Positions 17,675-26,752 are shown, counted from the stretch's first letter. The stretch: DNA of 49,116 bases from Candidatus Colimorpha pelethequi (GCA_018064245.1 JAGHVO010000054.1:1-49116), one strand, 5' to 3'. Notes: a model not told the origin generated them from the sequence alone. Numbers and translations are program-made.

Positions 17675-19051
17675 ATGAAACCCAAGAAAATACTTCTCCT
17701 TTTCGCCATACTCATTGCACTACTCGCACTGCTATGCATCTTCTTCCCAAAAAATGGAGTCACCATTGGAAAGACTACGTTGCGCATGCCTACCTTAGAA
17801 ACCATCATGCACCACGACGAACTTCTCGCCAAGGCTGAAATCGAGGAAGTAATGGATACGTTGCCCATTGAAGAAGCCGCTTCTGAAGCCGAAAGGTTCA
17901 TCATGGAAATGGAAGGCGACTCCACCCGTTTCTGGCTTCCCGACGATGATCCCCATTTCTTTCAACCTTTATACGAAAAGCTTTCCTCCGCAAAAGCCAA
18001 CCACCGTTTCGTGCGTATCTTGCACTACGGCGACTCGCAGATTGAGATGGACCGCATATCCAACCGTATCCGCACCCGACTGCAAAGGGAATTTGGCGGC
18101 GGCGGATGTGGCATGATGCCCATCGCACCCATTATCCCCACCATGACCATGAGTCACTATGCCAGCGGCGAACCGCAGCGACAGTCGCCGTTCGGCGACA
18201 CCCTCGTGGTGCGCGCCCACGGCAACTACGGACCTATGGTACAGTCTCACCGACTTGCAAGTCCGGTTTCGGCAACCTATACCATTCGTGACAAAAAGGA
18301 ACACAACCTCGCCATGCAGCGCGTGAAACTGATTTTCAACAACCGCCCTGGTCCCATCTCCGCCACCTTGAAATGGAAAGACGCCTCGGGAAGCTGGCAA
18401 AGCCTCGACTACTCCGAAAATGAAGCCGGCGTACATGCCATGGAATGGGAGCTGGACACCGCGGTGGAGAGTGTGCGACTGAACGTCAACGGAACTGGCG
18501 ACATCTACGGCGTACTACTTGACGGCACACCTGGCGTGGCAGTGGACAACATTCCCATGCGCGGATGCTCCGGCCAGCAATTCACGCAGATCAACCGCGA
18601 CCAACTGGCGAGCGCCTACGCCTTGATGGACGTGGGGCTCATCATCATGCAGTTCGGAGGCAATTCCGTTCCTTATCTCAAGTATCAAAAAAGTCGCGAT
18701 GAATATTGCGAAGCGATAGGCAAGCAGATAGACCGTCTCAAAGAGTGCTGTCCCGAGGCCACAATCCTCTTTGTAGGGCCATCCGACATGAGCGAACGCT
18801 ACAACGGCAACTGGCGCACCTATCCCCACATGGAACAAGTCATCGAAAGCCTTATCCAAACCGTGAACGCACACGGCGCAGCCTATTGGAGCATCTACCA
18901 CGCCATGGGCGGAAACGGCTCGATGGAACGTTGGTACCAGCAAGGACTTTCGGGAGTGGATCACGTACATTTCAGTCAAAAAGGAGCCGACAAGATGGGA
19001 GACATCATGGGAGAGGCGCTCCTGAAATACATTAAAAACAGCAAATTATAA
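17675..19051 (+). CDS. Membrane-anchored SGNH/GDSL hydrolase-like protein
   Basis: A 458-residue protein with an N-terminal membrane anchor (residues 5-25). SGNH blocks are visible: block I ILHYGDSQIE with Ser121, block II MRGCSGQQF, block III IIMQFGGNSVPY and block V GVDHVHFSQKGADKMG with the Asp-x-x-His pair. The middle holds a beta-rich insert (190-290). The enzyme probably moves or removes acyl groups on a surface polysaccharide in the periplasm, in the manner of AlgJ/AlgX or PatB. The next gene, 1 nt on, is a second SGNH protein and then an MBOAT gene, forming a plausible three-part O-acylation system. Confidence 0.8.
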   Translation: MKPKKILLLFAILIALLALLCIFFPKNGVTIGKTTLRMPTLETIMHHDELLAKAEIEEVMDTLPIEEAASEAERFIMEMEGDSTRFWLPDDDPHFFQPLYEKLSSAKANHRFVRILHYGDSQIEMDRISNRIRTRLQREFGGGGCGMMPIAPIIPTMTMSHYASGEPQRQSPFGDTLVVRAHGNYGPMVQSHRLASPVSATYTIRDKKEHNLAMQRVKLIFNNRPGPISATLKWKDASGSWQSLDYSENEAGVHAMEWELDTAVESVRLNVNGTGDIYGVLLDGTPGVAVDNIPMRGCSGQQFTQINRDQLASAYALMDVGLIIMQFGGNSVPYLKYQKSRDEYCEAIGKQIDRLKECCPEATILFVGPSDMSERYNGNWRTYPHMEQVIESLIQTVNAHGAAYWSIYHAMGGNGSMERWYQQGLSGVDHVHFSQKGADKMGDIMGEALLKYIKNSKL

Positions 19052-19052
19052 T

Positions 19053-20282
19053 ATGCATATCAAAATATACTCATTCTCTTTACTTTTATTCCTCCTTTGG
19101 GGATGCGTCAAGGATACGCAAGCCCAATACCCATTTGTGCAAACTGAGGCGAACTACTTGCGCTACGACACAAACTCCCCTACAATGCGTCATTTTGTCG
19201 AGAAATGGCAACAAGTCACATCCACGGGCAAAGGGCACCTCAGCATTATGCACATCGGCAGCAGTCATGTGCAAGCGGGAACTTTGCCGCATCGCGTGCG
19301 GAAAAACCTGCTGACGCACTACCCCGACTTAGTGTCCGACAGAGGCATGGTATTTCCTTATTCTGCCGCGGCGAAATGCAACAACCCCGCCGACTATAAG
19401 ATACATTGTCCCGAGGCTGTGAGTCTGACAAGAAATGTCTATAAAGAGCCAGAGCATGACTTGGGACTCTGCGGGATCGCCATCACGGCACACGACAGCA
19501 TGACGCACATCCAGATGGTGATGGACGTGCCTTCACAATCCTATCCTATTCATTTCGAGAGTACCAAGATTACAGTGCTGGGCGAGTCGGATGACTTTGT
19601 CATTCCCCTGCTCAGCATCGATGGCGACACCCTTCCTCCTTCAAAAATACGCCTTGGAGCACGGAGATTCGAATTCAACCTCCCCCACCCCGTTGATTCG
19701 TTCGAAATACTGATACCCTGTGACTCCGCTCAGTCGTTCACCCTCACGGGAGTCTATCTCGCCAATGGGCGTCCAGGCATCAGCTACAGCTCCATCGGCG
19801 TGAACGGAGCTTCGTTGAACGACTATCTGCGCTGTCCCGACTTCGAGCAGGATTTGCAATTGGTGAAACCCGACCTGGTGATTTTCGGCATCGGAATCAA
19901 CGATGCTTTTGGTTCAGACTTTGATACAGTAGCATTCCAAAACCAATATATTGCGTTGGCACAGCGCATACGCTCCGTAAACCCCGATTGCGCCTTTATC
20001 TTCATCACCAACAACGACTGCTACCACAAAAAAGGACGCAAAAGCTATAGCGTGAACCAAAACGGACCTTTGGCACGCGAAGCGTTCTATCGCATTGCCC
20101 AAGCGACCGACGGAGCCGTATGGGATCAATTCGAGATTATGGGAGGACTCAAATCCATGGAAAAATGGCAGAAAGCCAAATTGGCCCAAACCGACCGCGT
20201 GCATTTCACTCATGCTGGATACCAACTGTTGGGTGACTTGCTAGGCGAGGCAATATTAAGGATAACAGATACTGGTGACTAG
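19053..20282 (+). CDS. Second SGNH/GDSL hydrolase-like exported protein
   Basis: A 409-residue protein with an N-terminal signal; LLFLLWGC is a lipobox, so it is probably a lipoprotein. SGNH blocks: block I IMHIGSSHVQAG (the usual Asp of GDS is Ser70, nucleophile Ser71), block II IGVNGASLNDYL, block III VIFGIGINDAFG and block V TDRVHFTHAGYQLLG. A beta-sandwich-like insert lies at about 150-235. It begins 1 nt after the first SGNH gene and is followed by the MBOAT gene. Two paralogous SGNH proteins with one MBOAT suggest successive steps or different positions of acylation; the substrate is not known. Confidence 0.8.
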   Translation: MHIKIYSFSLLLFLLWGCVKDTQAQYPFVQTEANYLRYDTNSPTMRHFVEKWQQVTSTGKGHLSIMHIGSSHVQAGTLPHRVRKNLLTHYPDLVSDRGMVFPYSAAAKCNNPADYKIHCPEAVSLTRNVYKEPEHDLGLCGIAITAHDSMTHIQMVMDVPSQSYPIHFESTKITVLGESDDFVIPLLSIDGDTLPPSKIRLGARRFEFNLPHPVDSFEILIPCDSAQSFTLTGVYLANGRPGISYSSIGVNGASLNDYLRCPDFEQDLQLVKPDLVIFGIGINDAFGSDFDTVAFQNQYIALAQRIRSVNPDCAFIFITNNDCYHKKGRKSYSVNQNGPLAREAFYRIAQATDGAVWDQFEIMGGLKSMEKWQKAKLAQTDRVHFTHAGYQLLGDLLGEAILRITDTGD

Positions 20283-20402
20283 TGATTATAAAAAACTCAA
20301 ATCAACAACAGTTAACCTTTCACAGAACACCAAAAACATGCCTATTTTTCAGTTTTAAGTTTTGAGTTTTAAGTTTAAGTTCTCAATTCTCCATTTTTTC
20401 TA
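20283..20402 (+). repeat. Short-word leader repeat before MBOAT gene
   Basis: The spacer is built of degenerate words: GTGACTAGTGA at its start (20274-20284), AAATCAACAA, then TTTTAAGTTTTGAGTTTTAAG from about 20354, then TTCTCAATTCTCC directly before the ATG. The same TTTTAAG words recur before the next gene (22240-22270). No gene is visible. Confidence 0.65.
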
Positions 20403-22247
20403 ATGTTTCTACACTATCTAAAACAACTTTTCGCTTTCGACAGTTCGCATCCGCTGCTTTTCACCCAGTTTGACTTTTGGGCGTTTTTCTTTATCGTCTT
20501 TGCTGTGTTTTGCCTTATTGTAGGGCGACAGAAAGGGCCTTTTACAAAGGGACACCGCCTATTGCGAAACACCTACCTCTTCTTGGTAAGCGTACTCTTC
20601 TACTACAAGACTTCTGGATGGTTTGTGCTGTTGCTGTTTTTCTCCACTTTGTCGGGATGGATTATCGGAATTTTGCTGGACAAGGAACAATCCGAAAGCA
20701 GGCGGAAGGCCAAGATATGGATGGCACTTGGGGTGATAATAAACCTCGCCGTACTCTTCTTTTTCAAGTATGCCTATTTCTTTACCGACATCTTCAACAC
20801 CATCACCAACAGCCACTACTCCATCGCCATCAAGATCATTCTTCCAGTAGGCATCTCCTTCTTCACATTCCAGAATATCAGCTACATAGTGGATGTCTAT
20901 AAACGAAAAATCACGCATGTGGAGAATGTGCTGGATTTTGCCTTCTACACCACTTTTTTCCCCCAACTGGTGGCAGGCCCCATCATCCGCGCCGACCAAT
21001 TCGTGCCCCAGCTCTACAAACCATTCTTCCTTTCCCGCCGCCAGTTCGGAATCGCCGTGTTCTGGATTTTGAACGGTTTGCTCAAGAAAATCATCCTCAG
21101 CGACTACCTCGCTGTGAGTTTCATCGACCGTGTGTTTGACAATCCGCTGCTCTATACGCCTTTCGAGAACTGCGCCGCGCTTTTCGTCTATTCCCTTCAG
21201 GTCTATGCCGACTTTTCGGGCTACACCGACATCGCCATCGGCGTAGCAATGCTGATGGGATTCTACCTGCCCAAGAACTTCAACTCTCCCTACAAGGCGA
21301 CCAATCCGGCAGGTTTTTGGAAACGATGGCATATCTCCCTTTCCAACTGGCTAAAAGACTATCTCTACATTCCCCTTGGAGGCAACCGCAGTGCCTCGTG
21401 GCCTTCCTACGTGATTTTGGGCGGCATTCTCATCATCATCGCCTTGATGGCCAAAAACCTCTATGCCACATTGGTGGTTTCGGCAGTCATCACGCTGCTC
21501 ATCGCCGTTTACATCCTCTTCCCCAAGCACCGCAAAGAGTTCAACACCAACGTCAACAACATGGACACCATGCTCTTGGGCGGACTCTGGCACGGCGCCA
21601 GCTTCAACTTCATCACCTGGGGCGGACTCAACGGATTGGGCATCTTGATTTACAAATGGTGGAAAAAAATCGCTCCTGCGGGCCGCATCATTGCGGTAAC
21701 CCTTACGGCTGGACTTACATGGGTGTTGCACATCGTGATGCCTTGTCCGCTGCTCAACATGCTCAATTTCACCACTATCGTCATTTTTATCGCCTACACG
21801 CTGCTCAATATCACACAACTGATTGTGCAACATTGGAAACAAGACTTCAACATCCAAAAGACCAGCGCCTCCATCATTTGGAACACCCTGCTTACTTTCA
21901 CCTTTATCAGTTTCACGCGACTCTTTTTCCGCAGCGGCTCCAACCTCGATCCCGCCGAAGCCAACGAAGTGGCATGGCGCACCGCGTCGCAGATGGTCAA
22001 CCAGATAGGAAGCAGCTGGAACCTACAACAGATACCACAAATTGTGAGCCACTATTCGGCGGTATTCATCCTTTTCGCCATCGGAATGATCATCCATTGG
22101 TTGCCCGAACACTTCAAGCGCCGCTATCGCCTATGGTTCGCCCAAATGCCAGCGACATTTCTTGTAATCATCTCACTCATAGCTATTTTTATCATGCGCC
22201 AATTCGTCACCGCCGACGTGCAACCATTTATCTACTTTCAGTTTTAA
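20403..22247 (+). CDS. MBOAT-family O-acyltransferase (AlgI/DltB-like)
   Basis: A 614-residue polytopic membrane protein. Hallmarks are ISYIVDVYKRKI, FFPQLVAGPIIRADQF, the QVYADFSGYTDIAIG segment, FWKRWHISLSNWLKDYLYIPLGGNR, and the catalytic histidine His397 in GLWHGASFNF. It would carry an acyl group, probably acetyl, across the membrane and hand it to a periplasmic SGNH partner that modifies a polysaccharide. The two SGNH genes directly upstream are the likely partners. It is longer than AlgI by extra C-terminal helices. The last codons merge into a short-word repeat. Confidence 0.93.
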   Translation: MFLHYLKQLFAFDSSHPLLFTQFDFWAFFFIVFAVFCLIVGRQKGPFTKGHRLLRNTYLFLVSVLFYYKTSGWFVLLLFFSTLSGWIIGILLDKEQSESRRKAKIWMALGVIINLAVLFFFKYAYFFTDIFNTITNSHYSIAIKIILPVGISFFTFQNISYIVDVYKRKITHVENVLDFAFYTTFFPQLVAGPIIRADQFVPQLYKPFFLSRRQFGIAVFWILNGLLKKIILSDYLAVSFIDRVFDNPLLYTPFENCAALFVYSLQVYADFSGYTDIAIGVAMLMGFYLPKNFNSPYKATNPAGFWKRWHISLSNWLKDYLYIPLGGNRSASWPSYVILGGILIIIALMAKNLYATLVVSAVITLLIAVYILFPKHRKEFNTNVNNMDTMLLGGLWHGASFNFITWGGLNGLGILIYKWWKKIAPAGRIIAVTLTAGLTWVLHIVMPCPLLNMLNFTTIVIFIAYTLLNITQLIVQHWKQDFNIQKTSASIIWNTLLTFTFISFTRLFFRSGSNLDPAEANEVAWRTASQMVNQIGSSWNLQQIPQIVSHYSAVFILFAIGMIIHWLPEHFKRRYRLWFAQMPATFLVIISLIAIFIMRQFVTADVQPFIYFQF

Positions 22248-22332
22248 GTTTTGAGTTTTAAGTTTTAAGCAGTCAGTCATGCGTCCATCGTCCAATTATC
22301 AATTATCCATTGTCAATTCCCAATTAAAAATG
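22240..22332 (+). repeat. Short-word leader repeat before LtaS-like gene
   Basis: TTTTAAGTTTTGAGTTTTAAG (22242 onward) is followed by CAATTATCAATTATCC- and CAATTCCCAATT-type words up to ATG 22330. Read as protein, the second part gives NYQLSIVNSQL, so an ATG at 22279 is open but probably not the true start. Confidence 0.65.
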
Positions 22333-24252
22333 GTGTGGAACCTTTTCCTCGCCTACATCGCCTATTTCGTTTGCAGGGTGGCGTTCTTATGGGAAAATTG
22401 GGCAATGTTCGCCGACAACAGACCCAACTGGCTGCAAGTGCTCAAAGGAGGTTTCATCTTCGACTCCTCCGCCATTTTCTACACCAACCTGCTTTACGCA
22501 TTGATGGTGCTGATTCCGCTGTTCTTCTCCCCAAAAGGGAAATCACCATTCACCATTCGTTATTCGCTATTCACAAAAATAGTCTTTGTAGTAGTAAACT
22601 CCATAGCGGTAGTTGCCAACTTGGTAGATTGCGTCTATGCCCAATACACAGGCAGAAGAACCACGACAACGGTATTTCGGGAGTTTGAGTCGGAAAACAA
22701 CCTCGGCAGCATCATCGGCACCGAACTGCTGAGCCATTGGTATTTGGTGCTGCTGGGAGTGGCACTTATCTGCATGCTCTGGTTCTTGTACAAAGATGTG
22801 ATAAAGAGTTATGAATCAAGAGTCAAGAAATCCGATTGCGGCTCACTGAAATCCACAATTCGACAAATCCTCAAATCAACAATCAATCTCTTCCTCTTCC
22901 TCGCTATTTCGGTGATTGCCATGCGCGGAGGAGCCTCCACAGCCATACGTCCTATCGCTGTAAGCAACGCGAACCAATACGTGCGCGACCCGTCGCAGGC
23001 CTCGCTGGTGCTCAACACACCCTTTTCGCTCATCCGCACATTGGGAAAAAATGTCTTCAAAGACCCCAACTATTTCGAAAATCCAGAACAATACTACAGC
23101 CCGATACACCACTATGAAGGCAAGAATACGGAAAGAATGGAAGGCAAGAATGTGGTAATTTTGATTCTCGAAAGCTTCTCTTCGGAATACATCGAAGAAG
23201 GCTACGCACCTTTCACCGACTCGCTGCTACATGAGAGTTTGACTTTCTCGCAGAGCTACGCCAACGGACGCAAGTCGATTGATGCCATGCCGTCGATTCT
23301 CGCATCGATACCGATGTTCATAGAACCCTACGTGCTTACCCCCGCCTCGCTCAACCCCATCAACAGCGTAGCTTCGCTGCTCAACCCGCTGGGCTACCGC
23401 ACCGCTTTCTTCCACGGAGCAGAAAACTCATCAATGGGATTCCAGGCCTTCGCCAAGGCGGCAGGATTCCAATACTACTACGGCCGCGACGAATACAACC
23501 GCGACCCACGCTTTAACGGCGACAAAGACTTTGACGGCACCTGGGCCATCTGGGACGAACCTTTCTTGCAGTATTTCGCGCAAACTATGGACACCCTGCC
23601 ACAGCCGTTCCTTACGGCACTCTTCACGGCTTCGTCGCACCATCCCTTCGCCATTCCACAAAAATACGAAAAAACCTTCCCGCAAGGACCCATGCCCATC
23701 CACCGCTGCGTGCGCTACTCCGACAACGCATTAAGACAATTCTTCCGCACCGCATCAAAAATGCCGTGGTACCAAAACACCATCTTCGTGCTCACCGCCG
23801 ACCACACCAACATGCTACATGGAAAGAACCACGCCGGTCCCATAGCGCCCTACCGCGTTCCCATCGCCTTCTTCGACCCGTCGGGACAACTGCCTCGTGG
23901 CACGATGGACGCTGTGGCACAACAGATCGACATCATGCCCACGCTGCTCTCGCTGCTCGGCTACGAAAAACCCTATGTGGCCTTCGGCATAGATCTGCTG
24001 ACCACTCCACCAGAAAAGACTTGGGCGGTGAACTACAACAACGGACTTTATCAATATATTACACGCGATACATTCATCCAGTTTGATGGGACGAATGCGG
24101 TGTCACAATCCACCCTAAAATCCGACGCTCTAGGCACGACCCTTACGCCTACCAAAGAAAAATCAAATGCGCTGACACCACTCAAAGCTATCATCCAATC
24201 CTACATGCGCCGCATGACCAACAACGAGCTGGTAATTGGTAATGGTGAATAG
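22330..24252 (+). CDS. LtaS-like sulfatase-fold phosphotransferase
   Basis: With the start at 22330 (MVWNLFLAYIAYFVCRVAF) the protein has 640 residues: five N-terminal membrane helices, then an extracytoplasmic alkaline-phosphatase/sulfatase-fold domain. Motifs: VVILILESFSSEYI (metal ligand Glu), NGRKSIDAMPSILAS (likely nucleophile Ser), and TADHTNMLHGKNHAG (metal ligands). Relatives transfer glycerol phosphate or phosphoethanolamine to envelope glycans or lipid A. A start at 22279 would add only repeat-encoded residues. Three stretches inside the gene look repeat-derived: SPFTIRYSLFTK (22541-22576), the KSTIRQILKSTI area (22850-22886), and the last codons ELVIGNGE. Confidence 0.85.
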   Translation: MVWNLFLAYIAYFVCRVAFLWENWAMFADNRPNWLQVLKGGFIFDSSAIFYTNLLYALMVLIPLFFSPKGKSPFTIRYSLFTKIVFVVVNSIAVVANLVDCVYAQYTGRRTTTTVFREFESENNLGSIIGTELLSHWYLVLLGVALICMLWFLYKDVIKSYESRVKKSDCGSLKSTIRQILKSTINLFLFLAISVIAMRGGASTAIRPIAVSNANQYVRDPSQASLVLNTPFSLIRTLGKNVFKDPNYFENPEQYYSPIHHYEGKNTERMEGKNVVILILESFSSEYIEEGYAPFTDSLLHESLTFSQSYANGRKSIDAMPSILASIPMFIEPYVLTPASLNPINSVASLLNPLGYRTAFFHGAENSSMGFQAFAKAAGFQYYYGRDEYNRDPRFNGDKDFDGTWAIWDEPFLQYFAQTMDTLPQPFLTALFTASSHHPFAIPQKYEKTFPQGPMPIHRCVRYSDNALRQFFRTASKMPWYQNTIFVLTADHTNMLHGKNHAGPIAPYRVPIAFFDPSGQLPRGTMDAVAQQIDIMPTLLSLLGYEKPYVAFGIDLLTTPPEKTWAVNYNNGLYQYITRDTFIQFDGTNAVSQSTLKSDALGTTLTPTKEKSNALTPLKAIIQSYMRRMTNNELVIGNGE

Positions 24253-24342
24253 TGAACAAAATCTTCAAATCAACAATACAGATGCTTAGAGTTTCAGATG
24301 TTCAGACTCTGTAAATCTTCTAATCTCTAAATCTTCAAATTC
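24225..24342 (+). repeat. Short-word leader repeat before MATE gene
   Basis: Begins inside the end of the LtaS-like gene (GGTAATTGGTAATGG, GTGAATAGTGAA), then ATCTTCAAATCAACAA, a core GATGTTCAGACTCTGTAAAT shared with the dapB-fecCD spacer, and AAATCTTCAAATTC up to the ATG. The order and orientation match the spacers before nqrE and nqrF. Confidence 0.65.
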
Positions 24343-25692
24343 ATGTTCGACAATCGAGACAATATAGACTTCGCAGCTGCAGACATTCCAAAACTATTTC
24401 GGGCGCTTTTCGTACCTACGCTGCTCGGAATGACCTTCAACGTCGCCTTTACCATCACCGACGGAATCTTTGTAGGCCACGGCGTGGGAGCCGAAGGACT
24501 GGCAAGCGTGAATCTCGTAGCGCCCATCATGATGCTCGTTACCGGTCTCGGCATGATGTTCGGCATCGGAAGCAGCGTGGTGGCGGCTATCCACCTCTCG
24601 AAAGACAACGCCAAGGCGGCACGCATCAACGTCACCCAAGCCTATCTAACCTGTATCATCCTCGCCAGCCTGCTGGGAATCTGCTTCTATCTCTTCCCCT
24701 CCACGATATTGCATCTGTTAGGCGTTTCAAACGAACTGATGTCGATGGCAAAGGAATACTACCTTTGGTTCGTTCCCACCTGCCTTTTCCTGATGTTCCA
24801 GATTGTGGGCGAGTTTGTCATCCGCCTCGACGGAGCTCCCAAATACGCAATGTATGCCAACATCATCCCTGCGTTGCTTAACATCGTGCTCGACTATCTT
24901 TTTATCCTGCCTTGCGGAATGGGACTCAAGGGAGCAGCCCTCGCCACAGATATCGGAACGGGTTTCGGCGCACTCATGACCCTCTACTACATGCTTTTCC
25001 GCGCCAAGAGTCTCAAGTTCTACCGTCTCAAATCCACCCTCACCAGTCTGCGACTCTCGCTGCGAAACGTGGGCTATATGGCAAAACTCGGACTTTCGGC
25101 CTTCATAGGAGAATTTGCCATATCAGTAATGATGCTCACCGGCAACTGGGTTTTTGGACGCTATTTGGGCGATTCCGGCGTGGCAGCCTACAGCGTGATC
25201 TGCTACCTCTTCCCCGTAGTCTATATGATCTACAACGCAGTGGCACAGTCGGCACAACCCATCATTTCCTATAACCACGGCGCCCAACAGCCTTCACGCG
25301 TCAGTCACACCTTCCGATACAGTGTCACGTTCAGCCTGGTTTTTGGCGCTTTGGTAACGGTGTTGTTCCTCCTCTTTCCAACGCCTATCATCTCCATCTT
25401 CCTCAACTCGAGTAGTGCAGCCTTTCCCATTGCCGTAAAAGGACTTCCGCTCTATGCCCTAGGTTTTACCTCCGTGGCATTCAACATCTCCGCCATAGGC
25501 TATTTCCAAAGCGTCGAGCAGCACAAAACCGCAACACTCCTCATGACCCTCCGCGGCATCCTTTTCCCCGTAGCGGGTTTCCTTTTGCTGCCACTCATGA
25601 TTCATATTCCCGGCCTGTGGCTCGCGGTTCCCATCGCCGAACTGCTTACGGCACTGATATCAATTCCCTTGTTTCGCACAGCAAAGCAATAA
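24343..25692 (+). CDS. MATE-family efflux transporter
   Basis: A 449-residue protein with about twelve hydrophobic helices in two homologous halves. MATE signatures: an N-terminal LFVPTLLGMTFNVAFTITDGIFVG helix, GAEGLASVNLVAPIMML and, in the second half, QSAQPIISYNHGAQ. MATE proteins export cationic drugs, dyes or metabolites, or flip lipid-linked molecules, using Na+ or H+. The Na+ gradient set by the NQR complex encoded nearby could energise it. Preceded by a short-word leader and followed by another; no clear promoter. Confidence 0.93.
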   Translation: MFDNRDNIDFAAADIPKLFRALFVPTLLGMTFNVAFTITDGIFVGHGVGAEGLASVNLVAPIMMLVTGLGMMFGIGSSVVAAIHLSKDNAKAARINVTQAYLTCIILASLLGICFYLFPSTILHLLGVSNELMSMAKEYYLWFVPTCLFLMFQIVGEFVIRLDGAPKYAMYANIIPALLNIVLDYLFILPCGMGLKGAALATDIGTGFGALMTLYYMLFRAKSLKFYRLKSTLTSLRLSLRNVGYMAKLGLSAFIGEFAISVMMLTGNWVFGRYLGDSGVAAYSVICYLFPVVYMIYNAVAQSAQPIISYNHGAQQPSRVSHTFRYSVTFSLVFGALVTVLFLLFPTPIISIFLNSSSAAFPIAVKGLPLYALGFTSVAFNISAIGYFQSVEQHKTATLLMTLRGILFPVAGFLLLPLMIHIPGLWLAVPIAELLTALISIPLFRTAKQ

Positions 25693-25775
25693 ATGTTGAA
25701 TTGTTGATTCGTTGATTTGTTGAATTGAGTTATAATCTCCAGTCAACATTGAAGATTTGTTGAATTGAGTTTTTG
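25693..25775 (+). repeat. Short-word repeat between MATE gene and small ORF
   Basis: Words GTTGAATTGTTGATTCGTTGATTT, with an 18-bp exact direct repeat GATTTGTTGAATTGAGTT at 25714-25731 and 25754-25771. No gene seen. Confidence 0.65.
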
Positions 25776-25813
25776 AGCATCATAACATATTTTTTACGAT
25801 TACCAAATAAGAT

Positions 25814-26083
25814 ATGGAAACAATCTTTGACCATAAGGTAACTGATGAAGAGTTGAAAAACCTCTTCGGAATGACGGTGACAAAAGAAGAGTATGTCAAT
25901 GGACTTGACCAACGTAAGGCATACGACCACATATTCTACCTGTACCAAAACAGAGGAAATAAAAAGATGGCAAAAAAATACCTCGACAAAACTCCAAATG
26001 ATAAACGCAAATTTTTCGAGGTACTAAATGTTGACTACAGTGGCTATAAGCACTTCAAAGAAGATTACGAAGTAGCTCCTTGA
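25814..26083 (+). CDS. Small conserved-type hypothetical protein
   Basis: An 89-residue, charged, mostly helical protein without a signal peptide (METIFDHKVTDEELKNLFGM, KMAKKYLDKTPNDKRKFFEVL). I recall similar short proteins from Bacteroidales but no function. The reading frame, ATG and downstream bidirectional terminator support a real gene. It lies alone between the MATE gene and the tRNA cluster. Confidence 0.65.
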   Translation: METIFDHKVTDEELKNLFGMTVTKEEYVNGLDQRKAYDHIFYLYQNRGNKKMAKKYLDKTPNDKRKFFEVLNVDYSGYKHFKEDYEVAP

Positions 26084-26118
26084 TCTCCGTTTGCTTTTAC
26101 ATCAAGTCCAATAAAACA

Positions 26119-26150
26119 AAACGAGGATGCCGACTGGCATCCTCGCTATT
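26119..26150. terminator. Bidirectional terminator between small ORF and tRNA operon
   Basis: A perfect 10-bp stem CGAGGATGCC (26122-26131) / GGCATCCTCG (26136-26145) around GACT. On the plus strand CTATTTTT follows; on the minus strand TTTTGTTTTATT follows. It serves the small ORF on one side and the tRNA transcript on the other. Confidence 0.85.
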
Positions 26151-26154
26151 TTTG

Positions 26155-26228
26155 TGATTCCGCTGCGATTCGAACGCAGGACCTACTGCTTAGAAGGCAG
26201 TTGCTCTATCCAGCTGAGCTACGGAACC
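26155..26228 (-). tRNA. tRNA-Arg (anticodon TCT)
   Basis: A 74-nt cloverleaf. Acceptor GGTTCCG pairs with CGGAATC (one G-T), anticodon stem ACTGC/GCAGT encloses CTTCTAA with TCT, and the T-arm is CTGCG-TTCGAAT-CGCAG. Discriminator A; CCA is not encoded. Last of three tRNAs in one minus-strand transcript. Confidence 0.97.
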
Positions 26229-26242
26229 GCTGCATTATGCTG

Positions 26243-26317
26243 TCGGGATAGCCTGATTCGAACAGGCGACCTCCTGCTCCCAAAGCAGGCGCGATAACCG
26301 GACTACGCTATATCCCG
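26243..26317 (-). tRNA. tRNA-Pro (anticodon TGG)
   Basis: A 75-nt cloverleaf. Acceptor CGGGATA/TATCCCG, anticodon stem CCTGC/GCAGG around TTTGGGA with TGG, and T-loop TTCGAAT. Discriminator A; CCA is not encoded. Second tRNA of the operon. Confidence 0.97.
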
Positions 26318-26369
26318 AAAAAAAAGTGAACTCTGAATGGTTTTACCCTTCGTGAGATCACTCTTTTGG

Positions 26370-26457
26370 CGGAGAAGGGGGGATTCGAACCCCCGGTACC
26401 CTAATCGAGTACGACAGTTTAGCAAACTGTTGGTTTCAGCCACTCACCCACCTCTCC
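26370..26457 (-). tRNA. tRNA-Ser (anticodon GCT)
   Basis: An 88-nt tRNA with a long variable arm, as expected for serine. Acceptor GGAGAGG pairs with CTTCTCC (one G-T); anticodon stem ACAGT/ACTGT encloses TTGCTAA with GCT. Discriminator G. First tRNA after the promoter at 26534. Confidence 0.97.
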
Positions 26458-26533
26458 ATGGTGTATATTTGGCTTGAGTCTTGAAGCTTTCGCTTCGCGG
26501 CTCATGACATACCTCTCGTCACGAAATCGGGTG

Positions 26534-26565
26534 CAAAAGTACTAACTTTTTTTGAATTGCACAAA
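26534..26565 (-). promoter_or_regulatory. Promoter of tRNA Ser-Pro-Arg operon
   Basis: On the minus strand TTTG (26565-26562), exactly 20 nt, then TACTTTTG (26541-26534): a full match to the Bacteroidetes -33/-7 consensus. The leader to tRNA-Ser is about 70 nt. The stretch from here to 26715 holds no recognised gene. Confidence 0.8.
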
Positions 26566-26715
26566 TTTTTTTTCAAAGTGCTATGCTTCATCAAAAAGAG
26601 ATCGCCATACAAATATTTCAACGAGGGCAGAATATGATGTTCAAAGAGTCTTGATTGATGTTCTCGCAAGTAGTTTTCTCCAATTGAAATCATCTTATTT
26701 TTTCTCATCATCCTC

Positions 26716-26752
26716 CAAAAACAAATGCGGCATTCCTAGGAATGCCGCATTT
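26716..26752 (-). terminator. Terminator of small lipoprotein gene
   Basis: A perfect 30-nt palindrome (26723-26752, centre CTAG) followed on the minus strand by TTTGTTTTTGG. It lies 50 nt past the lipoprotein stop. Confidence 0.8.

Noticed and set aside
22279..22329. Upstream ATG of the LtaS-like gene
   Set aside because: The extra residues (SSNYQLSIVNSQLK) are translated word repeat, not protein sequence typical of the family.
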